Of a stretch of 59,260 nucleotides of DNA, positions 27,897 through 38,042 are shown piece by piece. The stretch comes from Candidatus Woesearchaeota archaeon (GTDB taxonomy: Archaea > Nanobdellota > Nanobdellia > Woesearchaeales > WJKR01), in contig JAFGNA010000008.1 of assembly GCA_016927245.1 (NCBI GenBank), forward strand, positions 1-59,260, read 5' to 3'. The notes under the pieces were generated by a model that searched no databases, was not told where the DNA came from, and saw nothing but the letters and a program-made list of their open reading frames with translations. The number at the start of each line of letters is the position of its first letter. Within the stretch, counting starts at the first letter, position 1. The position numbers and the translations under genes are program-made.

Positions 27897-30800
27897 TTAG
27901 CACGTCGTGGAAGGCGCGTACATGCCGTCGCGCGTGGCGAACAACCAGTAGCCGGCGCCAGGGTCCATGCGTGACGACTCGTCGAAGTACAGCCACTTGT
28001 CCGTGAAGGGTTCCCAGTAGCCCAGGAGCGAACTGTACCCCTTGACATCGACGCTGGGCGAGAGCGATGACAACGCGCAAGCGGCGGTCTTGCCGTTGCC
28101 CACGTAGCCGTCGAAGGATGACTGACCATCGGTGCCGTAGTAGCCTATCATGTTCCATCCCATCTTGACATCCACGTACAGCTCTGGATGGATGCCTTGA
28201 TGGCCGAACAAGGGGATATCGGTCGCTCCTGTCGTCAAGACCCAGTAGCCCGCGCCGGGCTTGAGGTGGTGCAGGTCGCTCGGCGCGTCAGGCTTCCAGA
28301 TGAGCCAGGAATCGCTAGAGGCGTTGTAATACCAGGCACCAGCAACTTCTGGGTAATCGCCGAAGACGTGGCCAGGGCTGTCGTTGAGGAGGGTGAACGG
28401 CACGCTGACCAAGTTCCACTTCTTGTTCAGGTGCAGGGTGAACTCTTCACCCGTCACCTTGAAGTACTCCAGGTCCGCTGAGGCCTTGTTCACGCGGTCC
28501 TTGCACGTGATGTTGAGCTCGTGCCAGGAGTCCTCGCCGAAGCGCAGCGTGAAGGGGTCGGAGCCCACGCAGCACTTGCCGTCGACCATGGTGCCTTCGC
28601 AATAATCGGCCGTGGCGTCATCGCCGTCGAGAAGGACGGTGAAGCAGATGTCCTGCACGCCTGACGGGTAGTCGCCGAGGTCATCGCAGGAGACGAGTAT
28701 GTCGGTGTCCTTAGAGACCTGCCAGCAATTGCCGGTGAACGCGCAGTAGTTCTCCCCTTCAGGGTCGATGACCGGGTAGTAATGGGCGCCGAGCGATTGC
28801 TGGTCGAGCGGCATGGGTCCTGACGGCGCGCCGACCTCCTTGGTGATGACGGGCGGGGTCTTGTCCACGAACACGCAGTCCCAACCTATCGATGAGTCGC
28901 CGTACGTCGTCCAAGAGTAATGCTCGATGACGTAGCACGCCTCTGATGGGAGGGCGAAAGGCTCGGTGTAGGGCGTCCAGCCGTCGATGCCAGGCTGCCA
29001 GGCGTCGCACGCGCCGAGGCAGTACGCGTCGTCGGCCTCGTAGTAGCGGTAGCGGTGGTCTCCTTCGAGGCACGCGTCCACCTCATTGATGATGACGAGC
29101 TCGACGCGAGAGGCGGTGTCGATCCACTGGCTGGTGCCGTTCGTGTAGTATGGGTCCTTGTAAGCGATGTCGAGGCAGTCAGGAATCCATTCCAGGGAGC
29201 ACTCCTCCGTGCAGGCGTACCCTTCCGGGACTCCTGCCGTGCCGTCGCACTCCTCCTCACCATTCACGATGCCGTCGCCGCAGAACGGTCCTTCCTCTGT
29301 CTCCGGCTGGCATGAACCAGAGCAATAGGTGCAGGTCCCGCCGTAGCCGGGCGTGCAGGCAACACCATTCAACGTGCCGTTGTCGCAGGTCTCAGGAGGG
29401 TCCTGGAGGAGGCCGTCGCCGCAGAACGGTCCTTGGAGCACGACCTCCTCGCACGTCTCCGAGCAATACGTGCACGAGGAGCCATAGCCAGGAACGCAAG
29501 GAATGCCGTTATCCTCTCCCCGGTCACACTCCTCGCCGTCGTCGAGGAAGCCGTCGCCGCACCCAGGAACGTGTTCGAGAGCGTTGAACGCGATGCAGTG
29601 ATAGGTCTTGCCCAACTGCAGGTCGCCCACCCAGTCATAGTTGTCGAAGTTCAGGACGTCGTTGCCGCAGTACAGCTCAGCGCTCACCGGGTCCTGAGGG
29701 TCTCCTGGGGGGTTCACGAAAGGAATGTAGCCTGCCTGGAGGTTCTCGCGTACCCATAGGTGGGGTGATTCTCGCAAGTCGTAGATTTCCGCCGTCGCGG
29801 GAACGCCGCCGGGATTGGTGGGCGTGTCGAAGTCCTTCCATTCATCATAGCCAGCCCCCGTGGTTGTTGGTCCGATGAAGCTGCCATCAAGCTTGGGGAC
29901 GTCGCTGTACCCCCACTGGAAGCTCCAACCGTCCTCGAGCCAGCAGTGCTCGTTGTTCGCGGCGACGTACTCAGCAGCGGTGCCGTCGTCGAGGATTGTC
30001 GGCTCGCCAGGCTGGGTTCCTGAGAGCCCCCAGTCAGGGAGGTGCTCTTCCGCTTCGCACACCACCTTGTACGCCTTGAGGATGAGCGGTTCTATCTCGC
30101 ACGTGGCCGAGCAGCCGTCACCGTCAACGTTGTTGCCGTCATCGCACTCCTCACCTTCATGGACTATGCCGTCACCGCAGTACTCGTCCACGCAGTACCC
30201 GTTGTCGTTGTTGTGCTCCCAGTCGATCTTGCGGTCGCCGTACAATTCTTGGGAGAGGTCTGTGATGGCGTCGCCGCAGAACAGGTCTATCTGGTACGCG
30301 CACTCGGGCAAGGAAACGGAGAGGTCGACGCTGCCGAACGCCGGCGCGACGTCCTCGTCAAAGTCATAGAGGACTTGGTTGGCGATGACCTCGTCAAACT
30401 TCTCGTAGACCGCGAGGCCGACCTCGTAGTCGTGCGGCGCGCCGTTGGTCACCGTGGCTGAGCCGCCCGTGATGCTTCCTGATAGCAAGCCGGCCTGCAA
30501 GGCCTCGACACAGGAGAGGTCGAGGTAGGTGCAGTCAACAGCGCAATACGATTCTCCATCGCACTCCTCGTACTCCCCGTGATCATTGGGGTGTTGCACG
30601 ATGCCATCGCCGCAGTAGCTCAAGCACTCGACCGTGGTCTCTTCCTCGATGCACTGGGTGCCTAGCTGGTCTGACCACACGCACACCTCGTTGAGCAAGG
30701 TGCTGTCGCACGCAGCCTCTTCGCTGACGGTCATCTGGATGTCGATGACGTGCAAATCGCCGGGCATGACCGTGCCGAAATTCCAGTGGTCGTCGCCTGA

Positions 30801-31688
30801 TTTAGGAGTGGGGGATGAGGAGACATAAGAGGTCATGGCGTCGTAATGCTCGGTGACCTGCACGCCGCCACCGGTGCAATACGCGGTGCCGGTGTTCTCC
30901 AGCTCGATGCGGTAGGAGAGTGAATCGCCTGGCTTCACCGGGTCCTTGTCGTCAGTTTTCTCGAAGCGGAACTCGCAATATTGTGTCTTGCAGTCGTCAG
31001 AGCACTCGTCATAGTCGACGTCGTTGCCGTCATCGCACTCCTCATCGCCCTGGACGATGCCGTCGCCGCACACCGGTGCGGGGGTGAAGACGGCGCAGAA
31101 CGGGCGGACGCTGTTCGGGCTTGACGTGTCCGGGTAGTACGCGTGCTCCGCGAGGACGTTGGTGGCGTCTCTCTCTAGTGTCAAGGAGGTGTCCGTGACT
31201 TCTGAGATGGTAACGTACTCTTCGTAGTCAGGGAGGTCGGTCGTTTCTGAGGTCTTGGTGAGGGGGTCTTCGTCCGACAGGGCGAGGAACCATTGCTCGT
31301 GCTGTTGGTTCGCGTTCGACCTTCCTTCGTAGCCGTCATGGGAGACGAGCGTGACCTCGTAGTTGCCTTTCGGGATGGAAACGGAGAACGGTCCGAGCGT
31401 CGCGTCATCATGATCACGGTTGGAGACGATGAAGTCCACGCCGAGGCCTAGGTCGAGGATGATGTCATCAGGAGTCCGGGGGACGCATGGCGTGTCTATC
31501 GTGACTTCCTCGCACGTCTCGGAGCAGTACGCGCAGGAGGAGAGGCCGGGGTTGCACCACGCGGCGTTATCCTCGCCTTCATCGCACTCCTCGCCTGCGA
31601 CGTTGATCAGACCGTCGCCGCAATGGCATGCTAGTGCCATCGATATAGAAAAAAGCAGTACCAGTGCCCACACGCTCGCTTTACTCAT
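27897..31688 (-). CDS. Giant secreted Cys-rich protein with CGDGxxxxGEECDxG (DUF4215-like) repeats and a C-terminal LNKKWN domain
   Basis: Signal peptide; many CGDGIVQ/NGEEECDDG repeats; C-terminus FTLHLNKKWNLVSVPF...GWNMIGYYG...GAGYWLFATRDG. Confidence 0.82.
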   Translation of the reverse strand: MSKASVWALVLLFSISMALACHCGDGLINVAGEECDEGEDNAAWCNPGLSSCAYCSETCEEVTIDTPCVPRTPDDIILDLGLGVDFIVSNRDHDDATLGPFSVSIPKGNYEVTLVSHDGYEGRSNANQQHEQWFLALSDEDPLTKTSETTDLPDYEEYVTISEVTDTSLTLERDATNVLAEHAYYPDTSSPNSVRPFCAVFTPAPVCGDGIVQGDEECDDGNDVDYDECSDDCKTQYCEFRFEKTDDKDPVKPGDSLSYRIELENTGTAYCTGGGVQVTEHYDAMTSYVSSSPTPKSGDDHWNFGTVMPGDLHVIDIQMTVSEEAACDSTLLNEVCVWSDQLGTQCIEEETTVECLSYCGDGIVQHPNDHGEYEECDGESYCAVDCTYLDLSCVEALQAGLLSGSITGGSATVTNGAPHDYEVGLAVYEKFDEVIANQVLYDFDEDVAPAFGSVDLSVSLPECAYQIDLFCGDAITDLSQELYGDRKIDWEHNNDNGYCVDEYCGDGIVHEGEECDDGNNVDGDGCSATCEIEPLILKAYKVVCEAEEHLPDWGLSGTQPGEPTILDDGTAAEYVAANNEHCWLEDGWSFQWGYSDVPKLDGSFIGPTTTGAGYDEWKDFDTPTNPGGVPATAEIYDLRESPHLWVRENLQAGYIPFVNPPGDPQDPVSAELYCGNDVLNFDNYDWVGDLQLGKTYHCIAFNALEHVPGCGDGFLDDGEECDRGEDNGIPCVPGYGSSCTYCSETCEEVVLQGPFCGDGLLQDPPETCDNGTLNGVACTPGYGGTCTYCSGSCQPETEEGPFCGDGIVNGEEECDGTAGVPEGYACTEECSLEWIPDCLDIAYKDPYYTNGTSQWIDTASRVELVIINEVDACLEGDHRYRYYEADDAYCLGACDAWQPGIDGWTPYTEPFALPSEACYVIEHYSWTTYGDSSIGWDCVFVDKTPPVITKEVGAPSGPMPLDQQSLGAHYYPVIDPEGENYCAFTGNCWQVSKDTDILVSCDDLGDYPSGVQDICFTVLLDGDDATADYCEGTMVDGKCCVGSDPFTLRFGEDSWHELNITCKDRVNKASADLEYFKVTGEEFTLHLNKKWNLVSVPFTLLNDSPGHVFGDYPEVAGAWYYNASSDSWLIWKPDAPSDLHHLKPGAGYWVLTTGATDIPLFGHQGIHPELYVDVKMGWNMIGYYGTDGQSSFDGYVGNGKTAACALSSLSPSVDVKGYSSLLGYWEPFTDKWLYFDESSRMDPGAGYWLFATRDGMYAPSTTC

Positions 31689-31708
31689 GCGTACCCCCCC
31701 ACTTGTCG

Positions 31709-31729
31709 CGCCGACGTTCGCGGTCGGCG
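31709..31729 (-). repeat. Perfect 7-bp stem hairpin in the 5' leader of the 27897-31688 gene
   Basis: CGCCGAC-GTTCGCG-GTCGGCG. Confidence 0.5.
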
Positions 31730-31764
31730 GAGCATTTTTTGCTGAATGAAAAAAAAAGGGATGT

Positions 31765-32586
31765 TCAGTCCTTGGCCTTCTTTTGCCTGATGGCGACGAG
31801 GCCGATGATGCCTGCGATGACGAGGAGGAAGGCGACGAGGAGTATCCACGAGGTCGCGCCGCCGCCGACGACCGCGCCGGTGATGCGGTTGAACACGCCT
31901 TCTTTCTGCGTTGCTGGGGGCGCGGTGAACGCTTCCATGTTCTCTATCTCGCAGGATTGACGCTCGGCGGGCATGCCGTCATCGGTGCCGCACTGGTTCT
32001 TGTCGGCGCACGTCCTGGTCTGCTGTCCGTTGGCGCACTCGCCCCACGCGGTGCACACCCAGTCAGGGGTGCACGTGACGATCTCGATGGTCTCGTTGTC
32101 GTCATCGTCGGTGGCATTGTCGTCGTCGCCTGTCGTCGTGATGATGATGTTATTGTTTGAGCTGCTGCTCGAGCTGCTGCTGGAGGAGCCGCCGCCTGAG
32201 GATCCGCCGTCGTCATCGCCGGTGTCTATCTCGACGGAGAGGTCGAGCTCCGTGCTCTGGCCGTTGTCGAACGTGTACGTAGCCGCGAGCTTGAGGTTGT
32301 CCTCGTCGGGGCCGACGTAGAACCGTATCTTGTCTCCTTGCCGGTCGTTGTTCGGGTCCTCGATGTAGAATATGGGTTCGTGGCCGTACTGGCCGTCGAT
32401 GACGAACACCTGCTTGGCCACGCCATTGATGACTGCTTCGACGAGGTAGAGGTCTGGTGCTGGTTCGTCGTTGACGAGGACGTCGCCGTAGAATTGGTGC
32501 GGGACGCCCGGGGCGGCGCTCGTCGCTGCGGTCATGATGACGAGTAGGAAGGCCGCCGTGAATCCTTGGGAAACGCGCTTGTTCAT
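31765..32586 (-). CDS. Membrane-anchored surface protein with poly-Ser linker and TSP1-like Cys motif
   Basis: Signal peptide, SSGGGSSSSSSSSSSNNN, CTPDWVCTAWGECANGQQTRTCADKNQCG, C-terminal TM. Confidence 0.75.
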   Translation of the reverse strand: MNKRVSQGFTAAFLLVIMTAATSAAPGVPHQFYGDVLVNDEPAPDLYLVEAVINGVAKQVFVIDGQYGHEPIFYIEDPNNDRQGDKIRFYVGPDEDNLKLAATYTFDNGQSTELDLSVEIDTGDDDGGSSGGGSSSSSSSSSSNNNIIITTTGDDDNATDDDDNETIEIVTCTPDWVCTAWGECANGQQTRTCADKNQCGTDDGMPAERQSCEIENMEAFTAPPATQKEGVFNRITGAVVGGGATSWILLVAFLLVIAGIIGLVAIRQKKAKD

Positions 32587-32697
32587 AGGATCAACCCCTT
32601 TGCTTGTTCTTGTGGAGAGGAATACGCTTTCATTTATAAATATTCTGATTTGAAATCACTATAAAGTGATAAAAAAATAAAAAGAAAAAAGTTTGGC

Positions 32698-35600
32698 CTA
32701 GCTAGCGAAGACTGGCTTGTAGTCGAGGAAGCCGCAGCCCGTGGCAGGGGCATAGATGCCCGACACCTCACCGACCTCGCCGCCCTGGTTGTACAGCAGC
32801 CAATAGCCGGCGCCCGGGTTCATCCAGTGCACCTGGTCATCGAGCTGCTTCCACACAGCAGGGTTGTCAGGCTCCCAGTACGTCCACAACGACGGCGCCA
32901 CGTTCGTGCCCCATGCAGGGTTCAACGTGTCCAGCGCGCACAACACCGGCCTGCCCTCACCCCAAAGGTTCGGGCCGCCATAGTACGGCACGTCATCGTC
33001 ATCTGTCGGAGCGCCCTCGACGCCGTAATAGCCGATGAGGTTCCAGCCCTTAACGATATCCTTGCCAGGAGGCGTGACGGTCGGGCTCAGCAGGCTGCCG
33101 CCGATGGTCAGCGTGCTCGGCTCGGTCGTGAGCACCCAGTAGCCATCACCAGGCACCAGGGTATCAAGGTCGTTCACGCCGCCAGGCGTGTACACATGCC
33201 AGTCATGGCCATCAAAGCTCCACACCGACACGATGCCTGGCTGGTCGAGGAAGACCGCGTCCATGCTGTCATCCTGCAGTCGCACAGGGACGCTGATGAG
33301 GTTCCACTTCTTGTTCAAGTCAATCTTGAACGAGGTACCCTCCACCTTGAAGTACTCCACATCAGGCACACCGACGTTGCCGACATGGTCCTCGCAGTAG
33401 TACGTCAACTTGTGCCAGGTCTCCTCGGTGAAGTAGAAGCTGCTCACACCACTAGCGACATAGCAGAAGCCGTAGTGCTCGCTCTCCACATCATCGATGT
33501 ACTCGCCGCCACTCACACCACTGCAATACTCGGGCGTCACGTCATCGCCGTCGAGGCTCACCTGGAAGTAGATGGCCTCGCCGTTGCTCGGATGCGGCTC
33601 AGGGTCGTTACACGCGAGGTCGATGCTCGTAAGCAAGGTGACCTCCATGCAGTTCTCCTCGCCTTCGGCGCAGAAAGCCGTCGTGAGGTTCTCGAAGTAA
33701 ACCTGGCCAAGCTCGATGTTGCCCTCGCTCATCGGCGACTTCGGGATGCCGATCACCTTGGCCGTCTCCGGCGCCGTGGCATCCACATAGACGTACTGGC
33801 GGTGCAGCTTGCACTTGTCGACGTTGTCCGTCGCCATGACCTCTATCAAGTGGCAGGACTCCTCGCCAACGGTGAAGTTGAACTCGTCGTAGTCCTCAGG
33901 ATCAACAGTCACCCAGTCACCCGCAGACGCCTCGTCGCAGCCGAACTCATACGCGAACTGCGGCAGCTGCTGCATCGCGGTTTCCACGTGGATGTCACCG
34001 TTGGGCACCTCCAAGTAGTACTTGCACGCGTCATCAGCGGCCAAGGAGACCTTGTACTTGACCTCCGCGATGCCTGACTGGTGCGGCCCCTCATCCCAGA
34101 CGCCGGCGTAGATAGGCGCGTCAGCACTGGTGAACTTGGCGTAGTAATCACCGACCTCGTCCTTATAGACATCGCTGAACAGCCACGAGTACTCCTTCCA
34201 GATGCCCGGGGCGGTCTTGTCCACGAGGTAAACCTCGTCCTTGGTCGCGGTGTTGCCCAGCGCGTCCCAGCACTCGATGCTCAGGACGTGCTCCGACTCC
34301 TCAGGGAAGTTCACCTTGAACGGAGGCGCCAATTCCTGCTCTTCCTCCGGCAAGCCCTCCTTGGGGCCGCCGATGACGTCATAGGTGAAGTTGCACAGCA
34401 CGCCCTCGACCGGGTGAGGGTCAGGGTCATACGCGTCCACGGTGATGTTCGTCACGCCGTCGATGAAGACGTGCGTGCCGTTATCGACGGACGGCCCCTC
34501 AATGCCGGTCGTGATGACCGGCGCCACGGAATCAACGATATCGATCTCGGTGAACGGCCCCGCGGTGTTGCCCAAGGCGTCGACGCACCAGTACTCGAGC
34601 TCGTGGCACGAGTCCTCAGGGAAGTAAATGGTCTTCTCCAAGCGGTACGGGTCCGCCAGTTCCAAGTCCTCAGCGGTCACGCTCTCCAAATCAGTCCATC
34701 CCTCCTCCATGCCGACCAGCTCACCGCAGGTCTCCGCAGACCTGTAATGCCAGAACAATTCGACGTGGTCGACGGGGTGGTCGTCGACGCGGTCATCGCA
34801 CACCATCGTGATAGGCGTGTCCATGGTGATGTACAGGTCATCGTCCTTCGTCACGTTCGGCGCGCCGATGAGCTTGTCCACCATGGGCGGCTGGTTGTCC
34901 ACGAAGACGCACTGCCACTTGATATCCTCGACGTTGCCGAGGAGGTCCGTGCTCCTATACTCGATGACGTGGCACGAGTCCTCCGGTATGCTGAACGGCT
35001 CCGCGTACGTCGACCAATCGCCCATGTCAGGCCTCAAGGCGTCCATCCATCCATCGCAGTTCGCGCACAAGCTCTCCCCGAGCGGGCGGCTCACACGGTA
35101 CTCCGTGAAGTCGGTGCCGACCTTCTCATCCGACGCGCTCAAACTGATGTTCGTAGCGGAGGTGATATACTTTGCCAGGACACAGGGCTCGAAGCCGTTC
35201 CCGTTACGGACCGACATATATTCCAGCGATAAAGGCATATCATCCACGCACCCCTTAGGGTACGGGAACTCCACGTACTCATCGTACGTCTTGGTCGTGA
35301 CAGGAGGCGTGCTGTCCACGAGGAACTCTTGGACGTCCTCAAGCATCTCATTGCCGAGGTCGTCCGCGCAGTTCACTATCAGGACGTGCGTCGAGTCCTC
35401 ATTGAAGATCACGTCCTGCCCGGACTCCCCGAACTCTCCCCCTTCAACGAAGCACCAGCCCTTGCTGAAATCGTACAAGTGCTCTGGGCCGAGCACGTCC
35501 TGGCATTCCTCGAGAGAAGCATTCCACCACAACTCGTACGTGCACAGGGTGTTGTCAACCGCGCAGACAGCTCCGCCGTCCGCCACCGCGATGCTCACGC

Positions 35601-37494
35601 CGTTCTCGCCGTTATCAGCGACGTAGCACTCGTCACTGCTCGGCTCAGGCGAAGGCGGGCACGTGCCGAGGTGGTCCTCGCCGATCATCGTCTTGGTGAT
35701 GCTCGGCGCGGTGTCATCCACCTTGTAGTACTGCGTGTGCACGTCAGTCTTCTTCTCCACCGCGTCGACGCAGTAATACGAGAGGCTGTGCTTCGACTCC
35801 TCATCAGCGTTGAAGGAGAACTCGAACTCCTTTTCCTCATCGACCGCGACGCAGCAGAAGCCGTCATCGGTCAAGTCACCATCGCAGTAATCGGCCGTGA
35901 TGTCCGTCTCCCAAGAAGGCATGTCATACCCGACCTTGTAGCAGAGCAGCTCATCCTCTGAGGGGTGGTCCGCCTCGCCGTTCCACGTGTCATCGCACGT
36001 GAAGGTGATCGGCATGCTGCTGGTTATCCAGTGGAACGCTCCCTCAAGGTTGTCATCGGTCATGAAGGCCGACTCGCCCCTGTCCAGGATGGCGTCGCCG
36101 TTGTCCTTCTTGAGCTCAGGCGCGGTCTTGTCCACGAAGAAGCAGTTCGTCTCGACATCCTCGACGTTGCCGAGGAGGTCGACGCTGAAATACTCCATGA
36201 CATGGCAGGACTCCGAGATGTCAGAGATGACCTGGCCGGGGCGGTAGAGCTTCCACTCACTACTGACCTCACAGCGCCGGTAGGACATCTGCTCGACGCA
36301 GTCGTACCAGTCATCGAACTCGCGCTCGCCGCCAGTGGCGCACTCCTTCTGCACCTCATCGATGCATCCTTCATAACGTTCCTCGTCATAAGGAGTCTCG
36401 CCGCTCACCACGCAGTAATCAGCAGGCTTCCAGCAAGCGTCCTCGGACTCGTCCAGCGAGATCCGATACCAAGTCTTGTCAACGCCGATGTCACAACCGA
36501 ACCCGGTCGGATCAGGATCAGGATCCACGGCGGAGAGGGAAATCTCCGTGACAGAATCAATCCACTCGACATCGCCATCGACCTTCTTCGGGTCGCCGAT
36601 GACCTTCGTCGTGACAGGAGGCGTGTCGTCCACCTTTTCTGCTTCTGTTATCGTCTCTTTGTTGCCCACGACATCATAACATTCGATAGTGACGTCGTGC
36701 ATGGAATCCTCATTGAACTGGAAGTCGAAGTCGAGCGTTTCGCCGTTTTTGAACACGCACCAACCATCCTTATAGGTACCGCCGAATCCGGCGCATTCTG
36801 TCGCGAAGTCAGCGTCTGCTTTGCCATCGACAGTGTAGGTGTATTGGCAGTAGTCCAACCCAAGGTTGCATTCGTCCTGAACTGTGCTATCATTAGCGAA
36901 GATATTAATGTTCGTGCTATAGGTCATCCAACCATCGAAATCATCATCACAATATGTGGGTTGTGTCGTGCAATTGATGAATGGTGAACCGATTGTCTTA
37001 TTCATCAGAGGTTTTGAGCAATCGACATATAAATTTAGGTTCTGTTTCCTCTCCTCTCCGTCATTTGATCCGCCAGCAAGTCCTTCGTTATCAAGGGTGC
37101 TTACCGTGAAAACACTTGTGCACGCGGTCGGATTCTTTAATACTGCATCAAAAGTGAAGTTTAAATGACTCCCGTTATCAATCGCGTAAGTGCCAGTAGG
37201 ATCATCTGCGCGATAATGACAGAAATATGCATCGTCAACTATCTTTGTCCAACCAAGAGGAGCAAGCCCACAGGTTATAGTATCCACATTTACCTGTGTC
37301 TTCTGAATCTTAACATCATAAATATCGCCAGTGCTGCCCCCGTTATTCTCCACAATCACCGTGAACGTGTTTCCGGGCTGATCACAGTTCGCCATGTTTG
37401 GTGTTAAGGTAACTGTTGACGTGTGCGCCGCGCTCACCATGCCCACGGCAAGCAATGCTATTACTATCAGAATTCCTATGTTCTTGTTCCTCAT
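32698..37494 (-). CDS. Giant adhesin-like secreted protein (about 1598 aa) of tandem Ig-like units with C-terminal LNKKWN domain
   Basis: ATG 37494 (MRNKNIGILIVIALLAVGMVSAA signal peptide); repeated VDDTPPVTTKVIGDPK-like units; C-terminus FKIDLNKKWNLISVPV...GWNLIGYYG...GAGYWLLYNQG. Confidence 0.85.
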   Translation of the reverse strand: MRNKNIGILIVIALLAVGMVSAAHTSTVTLTPNMANCDQPGNTFTVIVENNGGSTGDIYDVKIQKTQVNVDTITCGLAPLGWTKIVDDAYFCHYRADDPTGTYAIDNGSHLNFTFDAVLKNPTACTSVFTVSTLDNEGLAGGSNDGEERKQNLNLYVDCSKPLMNKTIGSPFINCTTQPTYCDDDFDGWMTYSTNINIFANDSTVQDECNLGLDYCQYTYTVDGKADADFATECAGFGGTYKDGWCVFKNGETLDFDFQFNEDSMHDVTIECYDVVGNKETITEAEKVDDTPPVTTKVIGDPKKVDGDVEWIDSVTEISLSAVDPDPDPTGFGCDIGVDKTWYRISLDESEDACWKPADYCVVSGETPYDEERYEGCIDEVQKECATGGEREFDDWYDCVEQMSYRRCEVSSEWKLYRPGQVISDISESCHVMEYFSVDLLGNVEDVETNCFFVDKTAPELKKDNGDAILDRGESAFMTDDNLEGAFHWITSSMPITFTCDDTWNGEADHPSEDELLCYKVGYDMPSWETDITADYCDGDLTDDGFCCVAVDEEKEFEFSFNADEESKHSLSYYCVDAVEKKTDVHTQYYKVDDTAPSITKTMIGEDHLGTCPPSPEPSSDECYVADNGENGVSIAVADGGAVCAVDNTLCTYELWWNASLEECQDVLGPEHLYDFSKGWCFVEGGEFGESGQDVIFNEDSTHVLIVNCADDLGNEMLEDVQEFLVDSTPPVTTKTYDEYVEFPYPKGCVDDMPLSLEYMSVRNGNGFEPCVLAKYITSATNISLSASDEKVGTDFTEYRVSRPLGESLCANCDGWMDALRPDMGDWSTYAEPFSIPEDSCHVIEYRSTDLLGNVEDIKWQCVFVDNQPPMVDKLIGAPNVTKDDDLYITMDTPITMVCDDRVDDHPVDHVELFWHYRSAETCGELVGMEEGWTDLESVTAEDLELADPYRLEKTIYFPEDSCHELEYWCVDALGNTAGPFTEIDIVDSVAPVITTGIEGPSVDNGTHVFIDGVTNITVDAYDPDPHPVEGVLCNFTYDVIGGPKEGLPEEEQELAPPFKVNFPEESEHVLSIECWDALGNTATKDEVYLVDKTAPGIWKEYSWLFSDVYKDEVGDYYAKFTSADAPIYAGVWDEGPHQSGIAEVKYKVSLAADDACKYYLEVPNGDIHVETAMQQLPQFAYEFGCDEASAGDWVTVDPEDYDEFNFTVGEESCHLIEVMATDNVDKCKLHRQYVYVDATAPETAKVIGIPKSPMSEGNIELGQVYFENLTTAFCAEGEENCMEVTLLTSIDLACNDPEPHPSNGEAIYFQVSLDGDDVTPEYCSGVSGGEYIDDVESEHYGFCYVASGVSSFYFTEETWHKLTYYCEDHVGNVGVPDVEYFKVEGTSFKIDLNKKWNLISVPVRLQDDSMDAVFLDQPGIVSVWSFDGHDWHVYTPGGVNDLDTLVPGDGYWVLTTEPSTLTIGGSLLSPTVTPPGKDIVKGWNLIGYYGVEGAPTDDDDVPYYGGPNLWGEGRPVLCALDTLNPAWGTNVAPSLWTYWEPDNPAVWKQLDDQVHWMNPGAGYWLLYNQGGEVGEVSGIYAPATGCGFLDYKPVFAS

Positions 37495-37663
37495 GTTGTA
37501 CCACCTTCTTTGATTATTTTCGGCGGATGGAGGGCTTGAGCGCGCAGTCTTAATTCTAGCAGGTTTCAACAATACCAGTAACATGCCACTCTAGCGGTCC
37601 CCCTACCCCCCAACAACACCATATCCAAAGGGGAAGACGAATTAATATTTAAATTTTCGTGTT

Positions 37664-37939
37664 TAGACACTTTTCGGGAGTGATAACAATACACAAGCAA
37701 ATAATACACTAGTAGCTTTTTCCGGTCTTCCAGGAAAGAAGGCAAGGCTGCCAGACCTCATCCGGGAACCGTCCCGACACGCTCAAAAACAGACGCACGC
37801 CACCGAGCAACACTACCGGAAAGCGCTCAACGACAACGAACCACTCGCCAAAGAACTGCAGCACCACCACGTCATCCTCCACCGACCAGGACAATACATC
37901 GACCTCCTCTGGGAGGACGCACGCCGACGAGCGCAATGA
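37664..37939 (+). pseudogene. Decayed nucleotidyltransferase (MNT)-like remnant
   Basis: Frame open 37664-37939 with no ATG; TLFGS...LNDNEPLAKELQHHHVILHRPGQYIDLLWEDARRRAQ* resembles the C-terminus of MNT-type proteins. Confidence 0.35.
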
Positions 37940-38042
37940 CCGCCTCGCATGGTACAAGCGACAGAAGACCAGCATCAGGCTCGAAAGGCCCAGCAGCCAC
38001 CTCTGCGAGGCCTACCTTCGGAAAGCGAGGAGCGCGCTCCGC

